A program made the translations under genes and the position numbers. From CAIOSQ01 sp041178225 (lineage in GTDB: Bacteria > Pseudomonadota > Alphaproteobacteria > CACIAM-22H2): a stretch of 23,238 bases of DNA. The notes under the pieces are model-generated. The model saw only the letters and a list, made by a program, of their open reading frames with translations, was not told where the DNA came from and searched no databases. Location: contig JBEGVV010000058.1 in NCBI GenBank assembly GCA_041178225.1, positions 1-23,238 of the forward strand, read 5' to 3'. Shown here in pieces: positions 7,471 through 13,808 of this stretch (position 1 is the first letter of the stretch; each line of letters starts with the position of its first letter).

Positions 7471-9009
7471 TCATCGCAGGAGATGCGCGGCGAGCGCGCC
7501 GGCCAGCGCCGCGAGGACGAGGCCGCGCCAGCCGAAGCCGCCCCGGCGCGACAGCGCGGCGAGGGTCTCGCGGTCGAGGCGCACGCCGCCATCGGCGACC
7601 ACGGCGGCGGCGCGCTCGAGGTTCTGCACCAGCGCCGGCAGGGAATCGAGCCGCGCCAGCGCGGCCTGCGCGAAATCGGCCGCGCGCGCGGCGGGCCCGC
7701 GGTTCTCGGCCATCCAGCTCTCGATCAGCGGGCGCGCCAGCGCCCACATGTTGACCTCGGGGTTGAGGGCGCGGCCGACGCCCTCGCAGACCAGCATGGA
7801 TTTCTGCAGCAGCAGCAGCCGGGGCTGCGTCTCCATGCGGAAGCGCTCGGTGACCTCGAAGAGCTGCGCCAGCAGCCGCGCGAGCGAGATGTCCGAGAGC
7901 TTCTTGCCGAAGATCGGCTCGCCGATCGAGCGCGCGGCCTGCATGAAGGCGTCCATGTCCTGGTCGGCGGGCACGTAGCCGGCGCGGAAATGCACCTCCG
8001 CCACCGCGCGGTAGTCGCCGGTGAGGAAGCCGAGCAGCATGTCCGCGAGCCAGGCGCGGGTCGGCCGGTCGATGCGCCCGACGATGCCGTAGTCGACGGC
8101 GACGAGCGCGCCGTCGGGCGCCACGAAGACGTTCCCGGGATGCATGTCCGCGTGGAAGAAGCCGTCGCGGAAGACCATCTTGAAGAAGACCCGCGCCGCC
8201 GCCGCGACGACCGCGTCGGGGTCGATGCCCGCCTCGACGAGGCGCGCGCGCTCGTCGACGGGGATGCCCTCCACCCGCGCCGTCGCCATCACGCGCCGGC
8301 CGGTGAGCGTCCAGTCGACCTCCGGCACGCGCAGGTCGGGGTCGTCGCGGAAGTTCTCCGCCATCTCCGAAGCCGCCGCGGCCTCGAGCCGCAGGTCCAT
8401 CTCGCGCGCCACGGTCTGGGCGAGCGTGTCGACGACCTCGACCGGCCTGAGGCGGCGCAGCCGTGGCGCCACGCGGATGGCGAGGCGCGCCAGCCAGTCG
8501 AAGAGCGCGATGTCCTCGGCGAATTGCCGGTCGACGCCGGGCCGCAGGATCTTGACCGCGACGTCTCGGCCGTCGCGCGTGCGCGCGAAATGCACCTGCG
8601 CGATCGAGGCGGCTGCCACCGGCACGTCGTCGAAGGCCTCGAAGAGCTCGGCCATCGGCCGGCCGAGCTCGGCCTCGATCGTGGCGTGGGCCTCGCGGGC
8701 CGGGAAGGGATCGAGCCGGTCCTGGAGGCGCGAGAGGTCGGCCGCCACCTCCTCGCCGACGATGTCGGCGCGGGTGGAGAGCGCCTGGCCCAGCTTGACG
8801 AAGCCGGGGCCGAGCGCCGTCAGCGCGGCGGCGAGGCGCTCGCCCGGCCGGCCGGGCACGGGCTCGCGCGGGCGCAGCACGCGCAGCGCGAGCGCGACCG
8901 GCGCGGGCGGCGGGCCGCTCGCCTCGCCGAGCCAGGCCAGCGCGTCGTGGCGCGCCAGCGTGGCGGCGATGCGCCAGAGCCGGCGCAGGTTGCGAAGCGC
9001 GCGGATCAC
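7471..9009 (-). CDS. ubiB: UbiB-family ubiquinone biosynthesis protein kinase-like ATPase
   Basis: A 512-residue atypical kinase (ABC1/ADCK/UbiB family) needed for ubiquinone synthesis at the inner membrane. Family marks are the KLGQ motif (72-75) within GPGFVKLGQALSTRADI, the Ala-rich loop VPVAAASIAQVHF (129-141) replacing the kinase P-loop, the catalytic Lys in VAVKILRP (K153), HADMHPGN (286-293) and the metal-binding DYG (306-308). The C-terminus has a hydrophobic stretch, WRGLVLAALAGALAAHLL, fitting a membrane anchor. The start is taken as GTG at 9009, 13 bases after the ubiE stop, giving the usual length; upstream in-frame codons overlap ubiE and read as shadow. Confidence 0.95.
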   Translation of the reverse strand: MIRALRNLRRLWRIAATLARHDALAWLGEASGPPPAPVALALRVLRPREPVPGRPGERLAAALTALGPGFVKLGQALSTRADIVGEEVAADLSRLQDRLDPFPAREAHATIEAELGRPMAELFEAFDDVPVAAASIAQVHFARTRDGRDVAVKILRPGVDRQFAEDIALFDWLARLAIRVAPRLRRLRPVEVVDTLAQTVAREMDLRLEAAAASEMAENFRDDPDLRVPEVDWTLTGRRVMATARVEGIPVDERARLVEAGIDPDAVVAAAARVFFKMVFRDGFFHADMHPGNVFVAPDGALVAVDYGIVGRIDRPTRAWLADMLLGFLTGDYRAVAEVHFRAGYVPADQDMDAFMQAARSIGEPIFGKKLSDISLARLLAQLFEVTERFRMETQPRLLLLQKSMLVCEGVGRALNPEVNMWALARPLIESWMAENRGPAARAADFAQAALARLDSLPALVQNLERAAAVVADGGVRLDRETLAALSRRGGFGWRGLVLAALAGALAAHLLR

Positions 9010-9022
9010 GGCGGCGCGTCCG

Positions 9023-9778
9023 TCACAGGCGCCAGGCCGAATGGATGGCCGCGATGCCGCCCGAGAGGTTGCGGAAGCGCGGGCGGCCGAGGCCGGCCTC
9101 GCGCATGCGCGCCACCAGCTCCTCCTGGCGCGGGAACCGGCGGATCGACTCCACGAGATAGGCATAGGCCTCGCGGTCGCCCGCCACCGCCTGGCCCAGC
9201 GCCGGGAGGATCGAGAAGGAATAGGCGTCGTAGAGCCGGTCGAGGCCGGGCACGACGACATGGCTGAACTCGAGGCACAGGAAGCGCCCCCCCGGCTTCA
9301 GCACGCGCCGCGCCTCGGCCAGCGCCTGGTCGATGCGCGTGACGTTCCGCAGCCCGAAGGCGATCGTGTAGGCGTCGACGCTGCGGTCGGGCAGCGGCAC
9401 GCGCTCCGCGTCGCCGACGACGATGCCGATGCCGCAGCCATCGAGGCCCGGGATCTCGCCGCCATCGAGCAGGCGGTCGCGGCCCCGCGCGACCATCGCG
9501 GCGTTGATGTCGCACACGATGGCGCGGCAGCCCGGCGCGGCGGCGACGATGGCGCGCGCGACGTCGCCCGTGCCGCCCGCGACGTCGAGCACGAGCTCGC
9601 CCGCGCGCGGCGCCAGCTGCGCCACCAGCTCCGCCTTCCAGATCCGGTGAACGCCCGCCGACATCAGGTCGTTCATCAGGTCGTAGCGGTCGGCGACCGA
9701 GTCGAAGACGCGGCGCACCAGCGGCGCCTTGGCGTCGGCGGGCACGGTGCGGAAGCCGAATGAGGCCGTGTCGGTCAT
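9023..9778 (-). CDS. ubiE: ubiquinone/menaquinone biosynthesis C-methyltransferase
   Basis: SAM-dependent C-methylation of the benzoquinol ring in ubiquinone (or demethylmenaquinol) synthesis. The 251-residue protein shows RVFDSVADRYDLMNDLMS near the N-terminus, the SAM loop LDVAGGTGD (64-72), acidic D90 after the second strand, FGLRNVTR (141-148) and LKPGGRFLCLEFS. These are the UbiE signatures. The ATG at 9778 begins MTDTASFGFRTVP, as in alphaproteobacterial UbiE; an upstream in-frame ATG at 9817 would only add 13 basic residues. It is the first gene of the minus-strand block leading into ubiB and coaBC. Confidence 0.96.
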   Translation of the reverse strand: MTDTASFGFRTVPADAKAPLVRRVFDSVADRYDLMNDLMSAGVHRIWKAELVAQLAPRAGELVLDVAGGTGDVARAIVAAAPGCRAIVCDINAAMVARGRDRLLDGGEIPGLDGCGIGIVVGDAERVPLPDRSVDAYTIAFGLRNVTRIDQALAEARRVLKPGGRFLCLEFSHVVVPGLDRLYDAYSFSILPALGQAVAGDREAYAYLVESIRRFPRQEELVARMREAGLGRPRFRNLSGGIAAIHSAWRL

Positions 9779-9879
9779 GGGGCGGGCAAAATAGCGCCGG
9801 AACCCCGCCCTAGCCACCTCGGCGGAGGGGCGGGGCGCGCTCTGGCGCCGCGGGCGCGGGCAGGCTAGATGACGGCGCC
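9779..9879. promoter_or_regulatory. divergent promoter region between ubiE and hpt
   Basis: This 101-bp gap must drive both directions. On the minus strand TATTTT (complement of 9788-9793) is 9 bases before the ubiE ATG. On the plus strand CTAGAT (9865-9870) is 9 bases before the hpt ATG. Neither has a clear -35 or Shine-Dalgarno sequence, so both could give nearly leaderless transcripts. Hexamer matches are weak. Confidence 0.35.
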
Positions 9880-10401
9880 ATGGATACGCCCCGCACCCTG
9901 ATCGACGCCGGCACCATCGCCGCGCGCATCGACGCGCTGGCCGCGCGCATCGCCACGACCATGCCCGAGGACTTCGTGATGGTCGTGATCCTCAACGGCG
10001 CCTTCATGTTCGCCGCCGACCTCTCCCGCGCGCTGGCGCGGGCGGGGCGGCACCCGACGATGGAGTTCATCAACCTCAAGAGCTACGGCGACGCGACGGA
10101 GAGCGCCGGCCAGGTCCGCGTGCTCGGCACGCTGCCCGAGCGCCTCGACGGCCGCGCGGTGCTGCTCGTCGACGACATCCTCGACACCGGCCGCACGATG
10201 CATTTCGCGCGCTCGCTGCTGGCCGGGCTGGGCGCCGCGCCGGTGCAGCTCTGCACCTTCCTCGACAAGCCCTCGCGGCGCGTCCTCGACATCCGGGCCG
10301 AGCATGTCGGCTTCGAGGTCGAGGACCGCTTCGTCGTCGGCTACGGGCTCGACCACGCCAAGAAGTGGCGCGGCCTGCCCGACCTCGCCGCCATCGACTG
10401 A
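9880..10401 (+). CDS. hpt: hypoxanthine (-guanine) phosphoribosyltransferase
   Basis: Purine salvage: transfers phosphoribose from PRPP to hypoxanthine or guanine. The 173-residue protein carries the PRPP-binding loop VLLVDDILDTGRTM (94-107), the flexible loop LKSYGD (66-71), the ILNGAFMF segment (37-44) and the base-binding C-terminal FVVGYGLD (151-158). Its length and motifs match the bacterial HPRT family (hpt/hprT). A xanthine- or guanine-preferring relative cannot be excluded. The mutM start codon follows 13 bases after its stop, so the two are probably one transcript. Its position between ubiE and mutM looks like an insertion into a normally direct pairing. Confidence 0.93.
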   Translation: MDTPRTLIDAGTIAARIDALAARIATTMPEDFVMVVILNGAFMFAADLSRALARAGRHPTMEFINLKSYGDATESAGQVRVLGTLPERLDGRAVLLVDDILDTGRTMHFARSLLAGLGAAPVQLCTFLDKPSRRVLDIRAEHVGFEVEDRFVVGYGLDHAKKWRGLPDLAAID

Positions 10402-10414
10402 GCGGGCGGCGCGC

Positions 10415-11260
10415 GTGCCCGAGCTGCCGGAGGTCGAGACCGTCCGCAGGGGCATCGCCCCGCATCTCGAGGGCGCGCGCATCGTCCACTTCGTCGCGCG
10501 CCGCGCCGACCTGCGCACGCGCCTGCCCGCGCGGCTCGCCGAGCGCGTCTCCGGGCGGCGCGTCGGCGCGGTGCGGCGGCGCGCGAAATACGTCCTGGTC
10601 GAGCTCGAGCCGCGCGGCGCCGATCCCGCGGAGACGATGGTCATCCATCTCGGCATGAGCGGCAGGCTGGTGGTGCGCGCCGCCGACGGCGCGCCGCCCG
10701 GCCGCCACGAGCACGTCGCCTTCGCGACCGACCGCGGCATGGAGATCCGCTTCTCCGACCCCAGGCGCTTCGGCGTGCTCGACCTCGTCGAGACGGCGCG
10801 GCTCGACGCGGACAGGCGCTTCGCGCCGCTCGGGCCAGAGCCGCTCTCCGACGCCTTCACGCCCGAGGCGCTCGCCGCCGCGGTCAGGGGCAGCCGCACC
10901 TCGATCAAGGCGGCGCTGCTCGACCAGCACCGCGTCGCGGGCGTCGGCAACATCTATGCCTGCGAGGCGCTCTTCATCGCGGGCATCTCGCCGCGACGGC
11001 GCGCGGGGTCGATCTCGCCCGAGCGGCTGGCGCGGCTGGTCGCGGCGGTGAAGGACGTGCTGGCGCGCGCCATCGCCGCGGGCGGCTCCTCGGCGCGCGA
11101 CTACGTGCAGAGCTCGGGCGAGGCCGGCTGGTTCCAGCATTCCTGGGCCGTCTACGACCGCGAGGGCACGCCCTGCCCGGGCTGCGACTGCGGCGGCGGC
11201 GTCAGGCGCATCGTGCAGGCCGGGCGCTCCACCTTCTATTGCGCGCGCCGGCAGCGCTGA
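10415..11260 (+). CDS. mutM: formamidopyrimidine-DNA glycosylase (Fpg)
   Basis: Removes 8-oxoguanine and formamidopyrimidines from DNA and nicks the abasic site. The 281-residue protein starts at GTG 10415 so that the processed N-terminus is PELPEVETVRRG, with catalytic Pro2 and Glu3. K58 matches the conserved catalytic Lys, and DPRRFG and the helix-two-turn-helix AGVGNIYACEALF are present. The C-terminal zinc finger is atypical: CPGCDC at 254-259, then GRSTFYC (Cys276), but the last expected Cys is Arg279 in CARRQR. Three Cys in the first knuckle might compensate. Coupled to hpt upstream and a small lipoprotein 16 bases downstream. Confidence 0.95.
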   Translation: MPELPEVETVRRGIAPHLEGARIVHFVARRADLRTRLPARLAERVSGRRVGAVRRRAKYVLVELEPRGADPAETMVIHLGMSGRLVVRAADGAPPGRHEHVAFATDRGMEIRFSDPRRFGVLDLVETARLDADRRFAPLGPEPLSDAFTPEALAAAVRGSRTSIKAALLDQHRVAGVGNIYACEALFIAGISPRRRAGSISPERLARLVAAVKDVLARAIAAGGSSARDYVQSSGEAGWFQHSWAVYDREGTPCPGCDCGGGVRRIVQAGRSTFYCARRQR

Positions 11261-11276
11261 GGTAAGGCCCCGCGCG

Positions 11277-11702
11277 ATGGACCTGCCCCGCATCGCCGCA
11301 AAGGCCGCCTCCCGCCTGGCGGGGGCCGCGCTCGCCGCGGCGCTCGCCGCCTGCGCGGCCCCGGCGCCGGGGCCGGCGCCCGCAGCCGCGCCCGCGATGC
11401 CCGGCGAGGGCTATTTCGCCGGCATCGACGACCTGCCCCTGGCGCCGGGCCTGGTGGAGCGGCCGGGCGAGCGCACCAGCTTCGAGACCGTCGCCGGGCG
11501 CATCGAGGCGCGCGGCGCGGCCGGGCGGGCCAGCCGCGAGGCGGTGGCGCTGTTCTACGCGCAGGCCCTGCCGCAGCTCGGCTGGCAGCCCCAGGCCGAT
11601 GGCACCTACGCGCGCGGCGGCGAGCGGCTCGGCCTCGAATTCTCCAACCCGCCGGAGGATGCAACCACGCTCCTCCTGCGCATCCTGATCACGCCGGGCT
11701 GA
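11277..11702 (+). CDS. small putative lipoprotein of unknown function
   Basis: A 141-residue protein, not recognised as a named family. Residues 1-26 form a basic then hydrophobic leader ending LAAC, a good lipobox with Cys26 as the lipid-modified residue. An Ala/Pro-rich linker (27-42) leads to a small domain of about 95 residues containing ERPGERTSFETVAGRIEARG and EAVALFYAQALPQLGW, then DGTYARGGERLGLEF. The helix-plus-strand pattern with FYxxxLPxLGW resembles small domains in other envelope lipoproteins, but no function can be assigned. It is expected at the periplasmic face. It sits between mutM and the enoyl-CoA hydratase gene, apparently in the hpt-mutM transcript. Confidence 0.72.
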   Translation: MDLPRIAAKAASRLAGAALAAALAACAAPAPGPAPAAAPAMPGEGYFAGIDDLPLAPGLVERPGERTSFETVAGRIEARGAAGRASREAVALFYAQALPQLGWQPQADGTYARGGERLGLEFSNPPEDATTLLLRILITPG

Positions 11703-11746
11703 AGCCAGGCCCCGCGCAACCCCCCAGCAGACCCGAAGAGGATCCC

Positions 11747-12523
11747 ATGGCCTACGAGAACATCCTGGTCGAGACGCGCGGTCGCGTCGGCCTCGTCACC
11801 CTCAACCGCCCGAAGGCGCTCAACGCCCTCAACGCGGCGCTGATCGCCGACCTCGGCCACGCGCTCGACGCCTTCGAGGCGAATGCCGAGGTCGGCGCGA
11901 TCGTGGTCACCGGCTCCGAGCGCGCCTTCGCCGCCGGCGCCGACATCAAGGAGATGGCGTCCAAGGGCTACATGGACGTCTACCTCGAGGACTTCATCAC
12001 CCGCGGCTGGGAGCGCATCACCACCTGCCGCAAGCCGATCATCGCCGCGGTCGCGGGCCATGCGCTGGGCGGCGGCTGCGAGGTCGCGATGATGTGCGAC
12101 TTCATCATCGCCGCCGACAACGCGCGCTTCGGCCAGCCGGAGATCAGCATCGGCACCATCCCCGGCGCCGGCGGCACGCAGCGCCTGGCGCGCTATGTCG
12201 GCAAGTCGAAGGCGATGGAGATGTGCCTCACCGGCCGGATCATGGACGCCGCCGAGGCGGAGCGCAGCGGGCTGGCCAGCCGCGTCGTGCCGGTCGGCGA
12301 CCTGGTCGCCGAGGCGGTGAAGACCGCCGAGAAGATCGCCTCGATGTCGCGGCCGATCGCCATGATGGTCAAGGAGTCGGTCAACCGCGCCTACGAGACG
12401 ACGCTCGCCGAGGGCATCCGCTTCGAGCGCCGCCTCTTCCACTCCACCTTCTCGACCGAGGACCAGAAGGAAGGCATGGCGGCCTTCGTCGAGAAGCGCC
12501 AGCCGCAGTTCAGGAACCGCTGA
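11747..12523 (+). CDS. enoyl-CoA hydratase
   Basis: Adds water across the 2,3-double bond of enoyl-CoA thioesters in beta-oxidation or amino-acid degradation. The 258-residue crotonase-fold protein has the oxyanion-hole segments AFAAGADIKEM (60-70) and AGHALGGGCE (103-112). It also has both catalytic glutamates of true hydratases, E112 and E132 (the latter in FGQPEISIGTIPG). The C-terminal FEKR-like region reads GIRFERRLFHSTFSTEDQKE, typical of the EchA/short-chain group. AAGAGGATCCC before the ATG provides a ribosome-binding site. A copy next to rpsT and mutM is common in alphaproteobacteria. Confidence 0.94.
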   Translation: MAYENILVETRGRVGLVTLNRPKALNALNAALIADLGHALDAFEANAEVGAIVVTGSERAFAAGADIKEMASKGYMDVYLEDFITRGWERITTCRKPIIAAVAGHALGGGCEVAMMCDFIIAADNARFGQPEISIGTIPGAGGTQRLARYVGKSKAMEMCLTGRIMDAAEAERSGLASRVVPVGDLVAEAVKTAEKIASMSRPIAMMVKESVNRAYETTLAEGIRFERRLFHSTFSTEDQKEGMAAFVEKRQPQFRNR

Positions 12524-12574
12524 AAAACCGGGCTCCGCGCGCGCGCCAGGGGCTGCGCGCGCGGCCCCGTGCGG

Positions 12575-12604
12575 TTGACGCTCGCGGCGGGCCGGGGCTA
12601 TAAC
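12575..12604 (+). promoter_or_regulatory. rpsT promoter
   Basis: TTGACG (12575-12580) and CTATAA (12598-12603) are separated by 17 bases, a near-ideal housekeeping-sigma promoter of alphaproteobacterial type. Transcription should start near 12610, giving a leader of about 40 bases before the rpsT ATG at 12649. Confidence 0.8.
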
Positions 12605-12648
12605 CCGCCGCCTTTTCGCACCCAATCCCTCATTCACGGAAGATCGCA

Positions 12649-12915
12649 ATGGCCAACACGAAATCCGCAGCGAAGGCTGCCCGCCAGTCGCTGAAGCGCA
12701 AGGCCGTGAACGACGCGCGCCGCTCGCGCATCAAGTCGAGCGTCAAGAAGTCCGAGACGGCGATCGCCTCCGGCGACAAGGCCGCGGCGGCCGAGGCCTT
12801 CAAGGCGATGCAGACCGAGCTCATGCGCGGCGCGCGCAAGGGCGTCGTCCACCGCAACGCGGTGGCGCGCAAGATGTCGCGCCTGTCGAAGCGCATCAAG
12901 TCGCTGAAGGCTTGA
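12649..12915 (+). CDS. rpsT: 30S ribosomal protein S20
   Basis: An 88-residue, Lys/Arg/Ala-rich helical protein that binds 16S rRNA in the small subunit. The N-terminus MANTKSAAKAARQSLKRKA, internal RRSRIKSSVKK and C-terminal HRNAVARKMSRLSKRIKSL are the S20 signatures, and the length is standard. It has its own strong promoter upstream and GGAAGA before the ATG. In alphaproteobacteria rpsT commonly lies just upstream of dnaA, as here, although a long gap and a rhodanese gene intervene. Confidence 0.98.
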   Translation: MANTKSAAKAARQSLKRKAVNDARRSRIKSSVKKSETAIASGDKAAAAEAFKAMQTELMRGARKGVVHRNAVARKMSRLSKRIKSLKA

Positions 12916-12969
12916 CACGAGGCGCGCGACGCGCAAGGCCGCGCGCGCGCCTTCGACCATCCTCCCCTG

Positions 12970-12992
12970 CCGCGCGAGAACGTCGCGTGGCG
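12970..12992 (+). terminator. hairpin after rpsT, possible terminator
   Basis: GCCGCGCGA (12970-12978) pairs with TCGCGTGGC (12984-12992), nine pairs including one G-U, around the loop GAACG. A short T-run (13012-13015) follows only about 20 bases later, so it is not a textbook intrinsic terminator. Its position 55 bases after the rpsT stop suits termination or 3'-end protection. Confidence 0.4.
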
Positions 12993-13036
12993 CGGGAGTC
13001 GAGGAAAAAATTTTCCGCGCCTCCGGGCGCGCATGT

Positions 13037-13064
13037 TGCCGCCCCGCGAAGCCGGTGCTTAGAG
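13037..13064 (+). promoter_or_regulatory. weak candidate promoter for the rhodanese-dnaA unit
   Basis: TTGCCG (13037-13042) and CTTAGA (13059-13064) are spaced by 16 bases; a GANTC site (13063-13067) overlaps the -10. If real, the transcript would carry a leader of about 260 bases. Both hexamers are imperfect. Confidence 0.25.
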
Positions 13065-13281
13065 TCCGGCCGTCGTCGCCTGCAAGCGGTCGCTAGAACC
13101 TGCACGCGAGCGTCGGCCTGACGGGGATGGGCGGAACGCGCTTCGGCGCGCGAAGCGCAAGGCGAAGAGTAAGCATCGGGCGAGGGACGCCCGCATCGGC
13201 GCATGTGCGGGCATGGTCCCGCGCGGGATGCGCGAGGCGGGGCGGGCCGGTGCCCGCGAACGGGTTCTGTAATGCGGATCG

Positions 13282-13305
13282 CGCCTCGCGCGGCCGCGCG
13301 AGGCG
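13282..13305. repeat. perfect 24-bp palindrome
   Basis: The half-site CGCCTCGCGCGG (13282-13293) is followed immediately by its exact complement (13294-13305). In RNA it would form a 10-bp stem with a GGCC tetraloop, ending 25 bases before the rhodanese ATG. No T-tract follows. It could be a protein-binding dyad, an mRNA hairpin affecting ribosome access, or an attenuator element. Confidence 0.85.
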
Positions 13306-13330
13306 ACGGCGAAAGGCGACCTGGGTCGAC

Positions 13331-13789
13331 ATGACGGCGACGAGCGACACTGCAGAGGGCTACGCGGGCGACCTCGCGCCGCGCGAGGCGTGGGACCTGC
13401 TGGCGCGCGAGCGCGGCGCGGTCCTCGTCGACGTGCGCTCGCGCCCGGAGTGGAGCTTCGTCGGCGTGCCCGACCTCGCCTCGATCTCCAAGCGCCCCGT
13501 GCTCGTCGCCTGGCAGCACTGGACGCCCGGCCCGCAGGGCGCGGTGATGGCGCCCAACGCCGCCTTCGCCGAGGAACTCGCGGCGGTCGTGCCGTCGCGC
13601 GAGGCGCCCGTCGTCTTCATCTGCCGCTCGGGCGCGCGCTCGCGCGCCGCCGCCATCGCGGCGACCAGGCTCGGCTACGCGCGGGCGCATAATCTTTCGG
13701 GTGGCTTCGAGGGCGTGCATGACGGCGAGCGCCATCGCGGCCGCGTGGACGGGTGGAAGGCCTCTGGCCTCCCCTGGACGCAGGACTGA
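13331..13789 (+). CDS. rhodanese-like sulfurtransferase domain protein
   Basis: A 152-residue single-domain rhodanese. VLVDVRSRPEW (31-41) is the first conserved block. The active-site loop ICRSGARSR places the persulfide-carrying Cys98 at its start, and NLSGGFEG (121-128) follows. Family members move sulfur from a donor to cyanide, thiols or biosynthetic acceptors. The segment between the two blocks (LASISKRPVLVAWQHW) is longer than in minimal rhodaneses. The ATG at 13331 is chosen because upstream in-frame codons give only Arg-rich sequence running through the palindrome. The dnaA start lies just 19 bases after its stop, so they are probably cotranscribed. The MoeB-type enzyme in this window lacks its own rhodanese domain, but a partnership is speculation. 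Confidence 0.88.
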   Translation: MTATSDTAEGYAGDLAPREAWDLLARERGAVLVDVRSRPEWSFVGVPDLASISKRPVLVAWQHWTPGPQGAVMAPNAAFAEELAAVVPSREAPVVFICRSGARSRAAAIAATRLGYARAHNLSGGFEGVHDGERHRGRVDGWKASGLPWTQD

Positions 13790-13808
13790 GGGGCGGGGGA
13801 CCATCGGC

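Larger units (their letters stand above)
12916..13330. other. 415-bp gene-free, structure-rich region before the rhodanese-dnaA genes
   Basis: No credible ORF: open frames here translate to Arg/Ala-rich shadow sequence. Contents from left to right are a hairpin at 12970-12992, an A6T4 patch at 13006-13015 flanked by the inverted repeat GGCGCGG (12990-12996)/CCGCGCC (13016-13022), two GANTC sites (12997-13001, 13063-13067) and a weak promoter-like pair near 13037-13064. After these come several short hairpins between 13177 and 13264 and a perfect 24-bp palindrome at 13282-13305. It probably holds the rpsT terminator and the dnaA-operon promoter and leader. No consensus DnaA boxes were seen. 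Confidence 0.6.

Noticed and set aside
7426..9267. 613-residue plus-strand open frame opposite ubiB
   Set aside because: Shadow of ubiB; low-complexity Arg/Glu/His-rich translation with no recognisable motif.
12912..13121. Small ORF after rpsT
   Set aside because: Arg-rich composition, no ribosome-binding site, runs through the hairpin region, no recognisable family.
13127..13330. N-terminal extension of the rhodanese gene
   Set aside because: The 68 extra residues are Arg/Gly-rich and are encoded by palindromic DNA; the rhodanese fold begins after the ATG at 13331.
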